A stretch of DNA of 64,000 nucleotides from Sindora glabra (lineage: Eukaryota; Streptophyta; Magnoliopsida; Fabales; Fabaceae), in assembly GCA_020226215.1 (NCBI GenBank), contig CM035233.1, forward strand, positions 50,863,751 to 50,927,750. Reading direction: 5' to 3'. The first letter of the stretch is position 1. Every line of letters starts with the position of its first letter. The notes below the pieces were generated by a model. That model was not told the origin of the DNA and made no database searches. It saw only the letters and a program-made list of their open reading frames with translations. Made by a program: the position numbers and the translations under genes. Below, in pieces: positions 13,936-25,474 of this stretch.

Positions 13936-15640
13936 TTGTGTTTCTGCTTCTCTTTCTACAGCAACATAGAATACCTCAACCATAGGTCCACAGGGATCAC
14001 TAGCTAGTGCATATTTCTGTGTAGTGCTTTTATCACTGTTACGCACTAAAACTAGAAAACATAAAAGGACTGAAGGACACGTAAGGTCTAGGTTTGGAAC
14101 GTAGTCACTTAACAGTCTAATGAAAAGAAACAATGACATGGAAATAAGATTAAATTCCATCCTTTTTTTGTATATAAACCGCATGGTTACAACCCGAGAT
14201 AGCAATCACTGGTACTTTAAATGCAGCGTATGAGGGTAATTGATGGTGGAGCAACCTTCAAGAATGGTGCTAGGGGATGAAAACTGCCATGGCAGGTAGT
14301 CAAGTTAGGCATGCTCTCAGTATCAGTAGAAGCAAAAGTAATCAACCCAAAGGTTAAGTACTTTGGTCTATTTATAGCATTTGGGACACCACGCGGGTAA
14401 GATACAACCATAAGGACCAATGAAAGACCTACCACATGATCATCTATCTGTCCCTATTAATTTTTAAGGGGTAATTTGATCATTTGATCGCTGGTTCCAG
14501 ATAGGGTCAAGTCACTCTTCACAGTGATCGATGAGCAAGGTAAGTACTGTGATTGGCAAAAATGGCCAAGGGAAACACACGGATGACCCGACGGTTGCCA
14601 TGTGTACAATCATTATGACAAGATTATTTGATATTCGTCCCTAGACGCCATAAATTAAAGGAAGTTTTTCCATTGTAGAAAGAAGCTCTTCATCTGAATA
14701 GATGATGATACTGCCAACAAAGAACTTTGGGGAATAGAGTGGAAGGTTTGAGGAGTACATAGCTCAAGGCAAGAAGCTCTGCTTTCCAAGCTAACTAAAA
14801 TGACCTAACTACATTAAGAATTATTTCACTTGGAAAAAAAGTTACATAGCTATGAGCAGAAATGACTAGTCCAATTGACAAACGGGAGTGTAAAATAGCA
14901 CTGCTACTTGTTTTGGGTGTATTTCCTCTGCCTGCTGCAGACAACTGCAAGAGCTAGCTTCATGATCAGTCCGATTCATTTTGTGGAATATAGATTTGTC
15001 CCTGGCTGCTATTCGGAAGAGTTAAGCAGAATGTAGCACTGACAATTGAAGCATAAGAGCAAATTGTGCATGCAACTGGATCTGTATTATCTGTTTATGC
15101 TTCTCTTTCTGGAGTAAGATAGGATACCTCAAGCTAGGTCCATAGGGATCTCTAGTCTGCGCAGCGGATTTTGAACTAAAATTTAGGTTTTTTTTTTTGG
15201 GGGGGGGGGGGAGGGAATGATATATCTACATAAAAAAAATACAAATAACTTTCACTTAATTGCATGATACTAATATATGATTTTAAAAATTTTAGGGGTC
15301 TGACCTTGACCCCAATGAAGTTCTGCCACTCCTAGCCAGTGCATATCTCTTTGTTGTTCTTCTGGCATTGTTACCTACTAATATTAGAAAACATAGGAAG
15401 ATTAAAGTACGGGTACGTCTAGATTCGGATTGTTGTCACTGAACATGCAAAGAAAACAAAGAGGACATGAAAATAGGATTAAATTCTAGCCATTTTTCAT
15501 GTAAACTGCAAGGTTGTCATCAAAGACACCGTAAAAAAAAGTTAGGTGTTTCCACGTAGAAAAGCTCCTCTTCCGAATTGACGATGATACTGCCAATAAA
15601 TCAAGAACGTGTAAGGAATAGAATGGAAGATGACAAAGGT
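13936..15640. repeat. Diverged tandem duplication of an unidentified sequence
   Basis: Copy 1 (about 13936-14215 plus 14640-14790) and copy 2 (about 15100-15640) share long blocks: 'GCTTCTCTTTCT', 'ATACCTCAA..TAGGTCCA', 'GTGCATAT', 'AGAAAACATA', 'GACATG.AAATA', and 'GATGATACTGCCAA.AAA'. Copy 1 has about 430 extra bases (14215-14640) and copy 2 has a separate insertion (15156-15330). A further piece (AATGTAGC..TTGTGCATGCAACTGG) occurs at about 15030-15080 and again at about 20105-20155. Short minus-strand open frames in copy 1 (93 and 72 codons) are not conserved in copy 2, so I do not call a protein. It could be a decayed transposon or the ends of a non-coding transcript. Confidence 0.5.
15156..15330 (-). 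mobile_element. Short insertion (SINE/MITE-like) in copy 2 of the duplication
   Basis: Compared with copy 1 (GGATCACTAGCTAGTGCAT), copy 2 is split between CTCTAG and CCTAGCCAGTGCAT by about 175 extra bases. The insert carries a T13-G12 homopolymer junction near 15189-15212. Its minus strand starts with GAGTGGCAGAACTTCATTGG, resembling a widespread plant non-autonomous element whose end reads 'GGGGCGGAGCCAG..'. CTAG flanking both sides may be the target duplication. Family assignment is tentative. Confidence 0.4.
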
Positions 15641-16233
15641 TCTGTTTCCGTAATAAATAAACTCATAACTTATTGAGTTGATCAATAAGTTATAAGTTAG
15701 TCTCTAAAGGTATTCCTTACACTAACTTACAAGCTATTTTAAGTAGTTTATAAGCTCTGATTTAATAAATTATTCAGAATAATTTATAGTTTATAAGCTA
15801 TTATTTTTTTAAATTATTTTCAAATTTATCCTTATTCTTTTTTTTAATTTACAATCCATATCTTTTGTAATATAAATTTAAGTAATTTTTAAAAAATATA
15901 TATAATTATATTTTAAGTAATTATAATTTTATAATAAATAATAAAATAAAACTTATATAAATAAATAAATATATAAGTTTATAAAATATAATTAATTAAA
16001 TATTAAAAATTATACTTTTATTTTAAACTTTTTAATTATATTAATATAATTTAATTTTTAGATGAATATAAATTATTTTAATTATTAATATATCCTTTTA
16101 TATTATTTTACAATTTTAGTTAGTTCAACAGCTAATTTTACGAAACACTTTAGTTAACTTATTAGCTATCAGTTATCAATTATAAATTATCAGTTATCAG
16201 CTAACTTATCAGTTAGTTGTACAAAATGGAATC
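15638..16233. mobile_element. hAT-like MITE, about 0.6 kb
   Basis: The left end GGTTCTGTTTCCGTAATAAA and the reverse complement of the right end GATTCCATTTTGTACAACTA form an imperfect terminal inverted repeat. Next to it lie subterminal 'ACTTATTGAGTTGATCAATAAG' and 'TTATCAGTTATCAGCTAACTTATCAG' blocks rich in TTATAAGC and TTATCAGT motifs. This subterminal pattern is common in plant hAT-type MITEs. The core is almost pure A/T. No coding capacity. Confidence 0.5.
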
Positions 16234-17285
16234 AAATATCATTTGGAGGCAACTGCATTCATACATGTTGTATGATCATAGATGAATATGTGGTACACAT
16301 GTTTGTTATACAAAGTTATTTTAAATAATTTTTAAATATCAAATTATTAATGGATTTGATTTAACAAAATAATTACAATTATAATTGTTGCATTTAGTTA
16401 TTCCAATGAGTTAATCCCCCACATTTTTATGGATCTCATACTAATTAAGGAAAGGATTCATGATAAATTAAGATTAATAAAAGATGAAAATATTCATTCA
16501 TTTAGTTATTACATTGAATCAAAACTTACAAATAATTTAATATTTCAAGATTATTTTAAAATAACTTTAATAATGCATTAGCTGTTAAGAATTTTTTGAA
16601 CATGTGGCTAGTAACAAATTGCCTATATGGCACCATGGCCGATAGTGTCAGCCAAAGGATGCTTAACCGAATCCTTAAAACATGTGATTTAGTGATAGAC
16701 TGTCATTGTAAACTATCAATAATGACAGGTTTTAATAACAAAATAATCAATTCATCCTTGATACCACTATGACTCATTTAAAATGTCACATAGTGAGCTG
16801 CCATGCGATTATATGGTCATACCTTAGTTGAAGACCCTCATCATAAAAATCATAACATATACTAATATTGGCTTTCTAATGCTCTCTCACACCTACTACT
16901 TATTCCTTGCCATGAGAATTGATTTGAGTAAAAAAGGGGTCTTGGTAGCCACTACTACCCGAACCTTTTTTATTTTGCAAGATCCCTACCCAATGCAAAC
17001 CACCATTTCGATTGGAAGTCTTCGTTGGAATCTGTATTTTTCTCTAACATTCTTCTATTAGTAAAGGATTTTTTTAACAAGTCTTAGTTATTAATTTGAC
17101 ATTTACTTCATCTTATAAAAAAATCTCTATAATTTCCTCCAAAAATATATATATCTACACATTTATCAAGTGTTGTTGTAAAGATTTTCCTCTTAAAATA
17201 AAATTATTTTTCTAAAAAAATCAAAATAATTAGAGCATTTAATGGAACTAGCTAAGTCCTGTGCAATGCACATGATTTTTTTAGT

Positions 17286-17377
<92 letters not shown>

Positions 17378-18640
17378 GTTTCATGTTTCACAAATAAATG
17401 TTATAAAAAAGTTATTATAAAATTAATATAATTTGTACAATTACAAATATAAAGATATACATATATTTAAATACACACATTATTCTCATTATCTAAATTT
17501 TCTATATAAATCTTCTATTTTATGAAAAATTTTATATAAGATACTAAAGTTAGTAATCAAATAAAAAGAATTAAATTTTAAGCGATTAAATGTGTAATCT
17601 AATCAAACCAACATCTTTCAAAATTTAATTTAAAAGTATAATGATCACTCTTTTATCAATACATATATTGTGAGTTATTATGTATGAGCATTATAATGAT
17701 TTACAATATAGATATATACAAATAATATATTAAGAATATAAAATGTATTTTAATAAAAATAATTATTTTATATTACAAAGATATTTTACTTAAAAATAAT
17801 TTTAAATTTGGTGTGTTTGAAACATCAACTAATAAAAATATTAATGAAATTATGATTTCAAATGTAGTGAAATTTTTTTTAAATAAAATTAATCTAAATA
17901 ATTTTTATTTATAAATCCAGTTAATAATTAAATAATTAAAATATATTAAAAAATAAGAATCAAATTGATAGAGAGTACATTATGAAAGATTAAAATAGGG
18001 TTTTAGTGTTTGATATTCTATAAAATGAATCGGACTGATCATGAAGCTAAAGCTTATACTTGTATGCAAAACGAGAGGAGAATTCACACCCCAAAACAAG
18101 CAAAAGTTTTATTTTACACTTCTGTTTGTCAATTAGAATAGTAATTTCTACTTATAAGTATGTAACTTTCTTTTCAAGTAAAATAAAGTCTAAACTATCA
18201 TACATTATACTATTTAAAAATTATTAAATTTGATTCAATTTGCATGATATTATGTAAATCACTAGATCTAATAGTAAAAATCATTAAATTTTATTCAACT
18301 TGGTGATATAATACAAATCAGTAGATCTGGACTACTAGATGAAGCGATCCATCATAAAATAATGTTCTTTACATAGATAGGCCATTTTGGTTATATATAT
18401 ACTTTCACTAGTTCAATTGCAAGAGATTTCTTTTATAGATTATAATTATGTATATAGCAAGGAAAAAACCATAAGTGTGCATGTTTAAATAAATAGTATT
18501 AAAAAATTACCAATTAATACAATATATTTAATTAAAAATATTATATTTAAAAAATATACATATATATAAATATTAATTACAAATTATTTATAATTATTTT
18601 ATTTTTTATTTCATTCTTTACTAACATAATTGCACCTAAC
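16234..18640. other. AT-rich intergenic DNA with a long (AT)n microsatellite
   Basis: No gene is recognised. The stretch 16590-17060 is less AT-rich and has an open frame of 77 codons, but it shows no family resemblance. A pure (AT)n tract of about 40 units lies at 17288-17367. Repeated 'ACTAGATCTAATAG' and 'CAGTAGATCTGGACTACTAG' strings near 18260-18340 suggest another decayed MITE. Confidence 0.5.
17288..17367. repeat. (AT)n microsatellite
   Basis: An uninterrupted AT dinucleotide tract of about 80 bases. The IY-rich open frame that crosses it on the minus strand is an artefact of the repeat. Confidence 0.95.
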
Positions 18641-18720
18641 TTTTATCAGCCCTGTTAAAGGAATCACTGACGTAGACCATTGGCTGCAGGGTTGGAAATG
18701 TCGTGCCCCATGAATGAGGA

Positions 18721-18858
18721 AAAATACTTGCTTACTCCTCCTAGAGTAAGGTGGCATTCCTTATTTTGGGAGAGGGAGATAAAAGACAGCGGAGTGGGGT
18801 GGGCTCTATCATGTAGCCCCACTCTGCCAATACCTTACTCGGAAGTAAGCAAGTATTT
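18721..18858. repeat. Two-tier hairpin (fold-back) sequence
   Basis: The outer arms AAATACTTGCTTACTCC and GGAAGTAAGCAAGTATTT are near-perfect inverted repeats. A second pair, GAGTAAGGTGGCA and TGCCAATACCTTACTC, lies inside them, and an innermost stem pairs GCGGAGTGGGG with CCCCACTCTGC. The sequence is clearly GC-richer than its surroundings. It could fold as one long imperfect hairpin of about 138 bases. I read it as a small fold-back element; a microRNA-like precursor is possible but no known mature sequence is recognised. Confidence 0.6.
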
Positions 18859-19279
18859 CTCACGCGAATGAGACCATTTTTTGCTGAGTTGGCAAAGTAG
18901 TGACAGTAACAGATGGGGCACCTCCGTTTAAATAAAACAACACTATCTCCTGTTGAAACCTAAATTTTCTTCTTCTTCTCTCGTAATCATCCTGACCTAA
19001 AAGCAAATTTCAATTTAAACTTGAAAACTCAACAGAAAGTGCAAACAAATAATTTCTTTAATACTCATCCTGTGGCTTTTTTCTTCCATTCGTTGTGCAA
19101 AGTCAAGTTCTTTCACATTTCTCACATTTATTTCCATATAATCTGTCGTATTACCCAAAGTTTTCAGTGTCTTCGGATTCCTTCTGAATTGCAACTATAG
19201 GTATTGATTTGATTTTCATGAATCCATCTGTCTAATATCCCATACAAAGATTTCTGAAGAATCAAATATTCCTGAGAAA

Positions 19280-19781
19280 ATGGCAACAACAGAGAAGCCC
19301 AGCTTCAAAGGCCAAGCATGGTAAGATGATTACTTCTCTCTCTACGAAATCCATTTTTCTTTACCATATAAGAGAATTTTCGTAGGATTTCTCTCAATTT
19401 GTATTGAAGGTTCTGCACTACTAGATTGCCGAGTGACATTGTGATTGAAGTAGAAGATACGAGCTTTTTCATCTTCACAAGGTCAGCATAGAATTTAAAA
19501 TCTCAAATTTTCTTTACACCCATGAAAAAATTTTGAAGCTAGGGAGTATTTTCGCTTCCAGTACCGACGATATCCTATAACATGAACTCTGAAATTTGTC
19601 TGTAAACTTGCTTCAGTTTCCTCTGATGTCGAAAAGTCGAAAGCTTAAGGACTTGATGACAGAGCAAGAAGCAAGCAATTCCTCTGCTCCTAAAATCCAA
19701 ACAGCTGCAACAGAAGCAGAGGAAGAAGATGAAAATCTGAAAAAATCTGCATTTTCTGAAATAAAGAGGAAGAGTTTCTAG
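19280..19781 (+). pseudogene. 5' fragment of an NPH3/RPT2-like BTB gene, frameshifted
   Basis: Three exon-like blocks with GT-AG introns encode the start of an NPH3-family protein: 19280-19320 (MATTEKPSFKGQAW, Trp codon split), 19410-19481 (FCTTRLPSDIVIEVEDTSF..) and 19616-19781 (FPLMSKSRKLKDLMTEQEAS..). In living relatives the middle exon ends in FHLHK before FPLMSKSRKL. Here AGC-TTT is followed by two extra T bases, so the FHLHK codons are read out of frame as FIFTR and the splice phase to exon 3 is lost. After an acidic stretch (AEEEDEN) the frame stops at 19781, with no rest of the BTB domain and no NPH3 domain (normally about 600 residues). It is therefore a truncated and broken gene copy. 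NPH3 proteins are CUL3 adaptors in phototropin signalling; this copy should do nothing of that kind. Confidence 0.8.
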
Positions 19782-20296
19782 AGGGTATTGATTTGGACGC
19801 TAGAATTTTGGCAAAGCGACACCGTTTTTCATAAATAAAAGGGAAAAAACAAAAAAAAAGGGGGTCATCTTCTATATTTCCTACTCAACATTTCCAACTC
19901 AGCACAAAATTGTCAACGTCAGCAATTTCTCTAATAGAGCTGACAAAACTTGGGGTAAGGGGTGACATTGTGTACAATTGGCATCAGCAATCGATGAAAT
20001 TGAAAACTTAAATGAAAAAAGAATCGAGTGTATTTGCGAGAGACTAAGATAAGATTTAATCGATATTGGATTGTCCCAGGCTGCTTTTAGCGGGAGTTAA
20101 ACATAATGTAGCTTGATATTTGAAGTATAAAAACACATTGTGCATGCAACTGGGTCCAGCTTGAAGAAGCAAGAGAGAGTTGGGAAGATAATTGTAGATA
20201 CATTCCTCTCTTAGCTATTGAATTTAGTCTGCTTTTAGTACATCAAAATCCATCAGCTCTTCAATTAAGCTTCAAGAATTCCCATTTCCTAACTAA

Positions 20297-21596
20297 GGGT
20301 CTGTTTGGTTTGGTTGAGGAGAAAATAAATTTTTAGAATTCATTTTTTAATTTTTCTCTATTTGGACATTTAAAATTTTTGGTTAATCGAAAAATAAATT
20401 TTGATCGACCAAAACATTGTATTATTTTTTAAGAAAGCAACTTCTTATTTTAAAAAACGGAATTCATTTTTCCTGTTATTCAATACATCCATACCCGAAC
20501 CTAAACTTTTTTTCCTGCCTTCTTATCTAGTTACGCAATCACAATCATGAACATAATTTATTTTTATTTATTAAATATTTTATAATAGATATTCTATTTC
20601 TATTTTAATAAAATCTATTTTTATTTATTAAAGTTTAGGTGTACATTTTTATGTAATATTCACTAAAATATTCTTCCTTTCTTCCACGTGATGAAAGCTC
20701 TATTATATAATATTTCACAACATTTAATTAAATTAATTTTATAAATCTTTGTATAAAATTTTGTAATACTTCTAATATATATTTTATTATTGAAGATTAA
20801 TCATCACTAGATTATTGAGCATCAAGAACAATAAAAATTTTATAAAATTTTTTTAAGAAGTACATAATTTTTTAAAAAGTACTGATCACTGAATATTACA
20901 TATATTTTTTTTTAAGAAAGCAATTTCTTATTTTAAAAAACGGAATTCATTTTTTCTGTTATTCAGTACATTCATATCTGAATCCAAACTTTCTTTTTCT
21001 GCCTTCTTATTCGGTTACGCAATCACAATCATGAACATAATTTATTTTTATTTATTAAATATTTCATGATGGATATTTTATTTCTATTTTAATAAAATTT
21101 ATTTTTATTTATTAAAGTCCAGGTGTACATTTTTATGTAATATTCACTAAAATATTCTTCCTTTCTTCCATGTGATGAAAGCTTTATTATATAATATTTT
21201 GCAACATTTAATTAAATTAATTTTATGAATCTGTGTATAAGATTTTATAATACTTCTGATATATATTTTATTATTGAAGATGAATCATTACTAGATTATT
21301 GAGCACCAAGAACGATAAAAATTTTATAAATTTTTTTTAAGAAGTACATAATTTTTTAAAAAGTACTGATCATCGAATATTACATATATTTTTTTAAAAA
21401 GTACGTAAAATTATAATAATTTTGAAGTAAATAATTTTAATTTACTTTAAACAGAATTAATTTTTTTTTGTGTACCAAATTCTAAAAAATATTTTTTATA
21501 CACCAAATAATAAAATATTAATTCATTTTCTAAAAATATATTTTTTTAAGAAAATATTTTCTAAAAATTTTATTTTTTTCTAAATCAAACTTACCC
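20297..21596. mobile_element. PIF/Harbinger-like MITE with internal tandem duplication
   Basis: The left end GGGTCTGTTTGGTTTGG and the reverse complement of the right end AGGGTAAGTTTGATTT match, and the element is bracketed by the trinucleotide TAA (20294-20296 and 21597-21599), as expected for PIF/Harbinger elements. Internally a block of about 480 bases is present twice in direct order (about 20431-20890 and 20912-21390), with shared markers AAAAAACGGAATTCATTTTT and GTTACGCAATCACAATCATG. No transposase is encoded. Confidence 0.65.
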
Positions 21597-22255
21597 TAAA
21601 ATAATCCAGATTCGTAGTTCAGGTGTGACTCACATCGCCCTACATTCAAAACTCTTTGATATACAACTTCCCCACCTTTTCTTTTTTCCTATGGTGCATA
21701 TGCCAAAAAAAAAATAAAATTTTTAGAAAATGTTTTCTTAAAAACATATATTTTTAGAAAATGAATTAATTTTTTATTATTTGGTGTATAAAAAATATTT
21801 TTTAGAATTTGGTACACAAAAAAAATTAATTCTGTTTAAAGTAAATTAAAATTATTTACTTTAAAATTATTATAATTTTACGTACTTTTTTAAAAAAATA
21901 CATACTTTTTAAAAACATATATGTAATATTCGTTGATCAATACTTTTTAAAAAATTATGTACTTCTTAAAAAAAATTTATAAAATTTTTATCGTTCTTGG
22001 TGCTCAATAATCTAGTGACGATTAATCTTCAATAATAAAATATATATTAGAAGTATTATAAAATTTTATACACAGATTCATAAAATTAATTTAATTAAAT
22101 ATTGCAAAATTTCATTTTTTCCTAAATCAAACGTACCCTAAAATAATCCAGATTCGTAGCTCAGGTGTGACTCTCATCGCCCTACATTCAAAACTCTTTG
22201 ATATATAACTTCCCCACCTTTTCTTTTTTCCTATGGTGCATATGCCAAAAAAAAA
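21575..22255. repeat. Rearranged extension of the Harbinger-like element (inverted copy plus duplicated flank)
   Basis: From 21716 the sequence runs as the inverted copy of about 21200-21560, giving a palindrome around a spacer of about 120 bases. The inverted part ends near 22110. The element end and its flank, CTAAATCAAAC.TACCCTAAAA followed by ATAATCCAGATTCGTAG and a further 110 bases, are then repeated in direct order (21575-21712 and 22117-22255), differing by a few substitutions. This suggests aberrant transposition or repair after the first insertion. Confidence 0.65.
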
Positions 22256-23750
22256 AAAAAACTCATTTTAAATCAATGTCTTGAAATTCAGTCTATCCAT
22301 TGACTTCATGAAGTGAATAGGTAAAGATCAGACCGGTTTAATTAACTTAACTGGATAGTTAAACTAGTATTGTATTTTCATATTTATGAATTTATATGAT
22401 AAAATATTTAATATATTATATTATATATTAATATTTTTAAGTTACTAAGAATGCATTAATAATATTAAATTTAAATACTTAAATTTAAAATTTTTTAATC
22501 TAAATTTTAAACTTTTATATCACAATTATATAAAAATAAGTATATTTTTATTACTATCATTTATAATGACACATATAATGTAAATTAAATAAAGTGAACA
22601 CACATTTTGAAGTAAATGAGATTGATTAAATTAATCATTTAAAAGTAAATATATTTTTATTGGTTTAATTTTTAAGAAAACAACCTCCTTTATATATATA
22701 TATTACAAATAGTATATTAGAGATTGTCAAGAGCCAAGTGGTCTTCTCGTCCAGTGTAGAGCAGCTGGTCTAGTGTTGGAGCCTCTCAATGAACGTTTCT
22801 CCAAATTTTTTGAAAAAATTCTAGATCCCGATCAATCGGGTTAGCAGTTTACCCAAAATTTGATCGGATTCCAACAATTCGATCTAAACAAATGCTAGTC
22901 TTGGGTTAACGGGCCATTTTGGCCTACTTTGTGTCCTGGGTTCGTTTTAAATTAAAGGCAATTTAACATTTAAATTAATGTTAACGAATAAATAACTAGT
23001 AATGGAGCCAAAACTCAATAATAAGTAGGAAGATCTATTGAACTCATGTTTACGAGTTTGCAAAAAAAATGCAACTTATGACTGGTAAAAAGTTAGTTCA
23101 TTTAAATGCAGATGTAAAGTAATTTGGTTTGTGGTTTAGCGAACCAGACCAAATATTTTGCGAATGAGTCCACTTAAAAAAATGATTTTACTTTGGAATT
23201 AAATTAATGCACTATATAAATTTTCATCCAACTAATTTAATACTCACTCCAAAAGCCAATTCCTTATCTTTCAATCTAACCCAACTTAAATAAATTATTT
23301 TTAAGTTAATAATTTTATTTTTAAATTAATAATTCTAAAATTAATAAATTTTTATTATAATTTATTTAGTCTTGAATTGTTAATTTAGATTAAGAATACA
23401 TTACATGTGTGATTTTTAAATTTATAATTATTATTTTGGGTTTTACATTATTTTAAAAAATTGAAATTTTTTTTTTTAAAAAAAAGGAAAGAAGCGGGAG
23501 TCCACAATTTGCAAACTCTAGGGCTCGAACTTGCATTTAAGGAATTCTCAATTTTTACAAACTTGTTTGTTTATGATTGGCCTGCACGGCTTAGTCCACA
23601 AATAAATTAGACATGTTCATTCAATGCATATATCAATAGGGATAGATGTATTTCAATTTTTCAGTGAGGATAAAATTTTAAAATTTGTAAGAATATATTA
23701 AATAATATATATAATTTTATATAAAATTTCAGGGGAAAAAAGGAAAAACA
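22256..23750. other. AT-rich intergenic DNA
   Basis: Nothing coding is recognised. The segment 22725-22930 has more balanced composition (GTGGTCTTCTCGTCCAGTG and neighbours) and may be a decayed repeat or transcribed fragment, but it has stops in all frames. Confidence 0.4.
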
Positions 23751-23754
23751 ATAC

Positions 23755-24640
23755 GAGTATGTGCCCATACTGAAATACCCATGTAGCTCTTCGACTGCAA
23801 ATAACCCCTTGTGTTAACATATCATTCAAATTGACAACATTCCCCTCCTTCCTCTCGCCTTCTATTCCTCTCTTCATTACGTGCACCAATCTTCCATACT
23901 GTTGATTATATCTTTCGATTGTAGATGATAAAAATATGCAACTACATCTCCCCAACCCAAATTTCTTTGCATGGAATCAACTGGTTAAATGAAATTTTCG
24001 AAGGTAATAAGCAAGTAATGAAGGCCATAGCCAATATCAATGGAGGCTCTTTCGAGCTTTTAGTCTCAGAATTTGCAACTGCTCACCACTCATCAAGCAG
24101 AATCCCTGATTTGGTTGTGTCTGAAACTGTTTAAGGCTAAAATCAAAACAAGTCTCCGTTGGAGTTCACAAGGCCTTGCAAAATTTGTATTGAAGAATAA
24201 ATGGAAGACTTCCATAACGCTAGTGAATGATAAATCACTGTGAAGATCAGTGGCAACTAAACTACCATTTATATTTTAAAAGATAATTTTCATAAGAAAA
24301 TTTCACTTCCTTTTACAAAAATAAAGAAGTATTATATGTTTTTATATTTTATAATTAAAAAAATATTTTTTAAAATTATGGTAGGAGAGTAAAATAAATT
24401 TTAAAAAAATAAAAAAAATTATTTTTCATCAAATTTATTATATTTAATGTTAAATATATCAATTATTTTTTATTATTTTTATAATTTATAACTATATTTT
24501 TATAAAAAATATTTTTTTATCAAAATAAACAAAGTCTTGCTATTAGAATTGAATGGGAGATTGGCGCTCGTAGACAAGAGAGAAGTGAGTGAGAGGAAAG
24601 AGGAATGAGAGGTGCTATGGCGATCGATTTGAATGACACC
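23755..24640. repeat. Unidentified segment with related inverted ends
   Basis: The minus strand of about 23825-23910 (GGAAGATTGGTGCACGTA, then a GAGAGGAA..GAAGGAGGGGAATG run) resembles the plus strand of about 24552-24640 (GGGAGATTGGCGCTCGTAGA, then GAGAGGAAAGAGGAATG), each followed by a TTTGAATGA string. The two arms are about 50-60 bases and enclose about 640 bases containing a 69-codon plus-strand frame (23925-24134) that I do not recognise. This could be a gene fragment between transposon ends. A MITE lies just inside the right arm. Confidence 0.35.
24270..24537. mobile_element. MITE (family M1), copy 2, left end decayed
   Basis: The right end TATAAAAAATATTTTTTTATCAAAATAAACAAAGTC is the family M1 terminus (compare 6440-6480). 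Upstream, CACTTCC..AAATAAAGAAGTA resembles the subterminal region. The left terminus is not clearly preserved. Confidence 0.4.
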
Positions 24641-24729
24641 AAATGGCCAGGATTAATTGCCCGCTAACAAAGTTTTATTTTGGTCTTACCTTGGAGAAGG
24701 TAAATTGCGTTTGACCAAAAGAAATTAGT

Positions 24730-25275
24730 GTACCCTTAACATGCAAAAACTTTATAAAAAAAACAATAAATATTTGATTATTTTCAAATAAAATTAATAG
24801 GATAAGAATAACTAATAAAATAAAAAAATAAAGAATCTTTTGATTAAACTAATTTTAGAGATTTTAAAAAAATGACTTTTATTCACAAAAATTTAGAGTT
24901 TAAATTTAATTCATTATAATAAAAAAAGATATATTATTAAAAAATAATCATTTAAATTTTTTTAATAATTTTTTAGTAATATGATAACATATTGATAAGT
25001 AATAATATAAAATTAATTTACACTACCAATGAATAAATTCAAATTTAGAAGTTTATTAATATAGATATCTAAAAACGTGCCCATTTATATTAGAGTTATA
25101 TGATATTTTTAGTATTTTGAATATACACACTAAATATCTTTAAATTACAAAGCACCTTCTTTATTATTGAAATCATTTAACTCCATCAGAGAGGATGAAA
25201 TTATGGAGATTCCTTTCTATTTATCAAAGTTCAGTACCTTCCTTTTATAATTAAAAAAACACCAATTTAATGTTT
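24730..25275 (+). repeat. Dispersed repeat, copy A (partner at 45945-46465)
   Basis: It shares with 45945-46465, in the same orientation, the strings TAGTGTAC..TAACATGCAAAAACTTTA, TTCAAATAAA, TAAACTAATTTTA, ATATCTT.AAATTACAAAGCA and TTATTATTGAAAT, over about 530 bases. No ends or coding capacity are visible. It may be part of a decayed transposon or an old segmental duplication. Confidence 0.55.
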
Positions 25276-25474
25276 TTATTTAAAATTCCTTAATATAATA
25301 TTAACAGTCTTATCACCTTCTCCGTTACCCAACTCAATGTTCTGTGTGTCTAACACTCGCTTAACGTTCAACCGTCTTCATTATTGATGTTTTTTAATTA
25401 AAAAGAAAAAGAAAAATTCCGTTGGGTGCTGCGATGTTGAAAATAGGGATGGTAGAAAAATTTAGGGTGAGTTT

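Noticed and set aside
13924..14435. Two minus-strand frames of 93 and 72 codons
   Set aside because: They lie in a duplicated sequence whose second copy does not keep the frames, and no domain is recognised.
17193..17384. 63-codon open frame with a long Tyr-Ile repeat
   Set aside because: Produced by the (AT)n microsatellite at 17288-17367.
18721..18858. Call of the hairpin as a known microRNA gene
   Set aside because: I compared it by memory with miR482-like and other common plant microRNAs and saw no convincing mature sequence; kept only as a hairpin.
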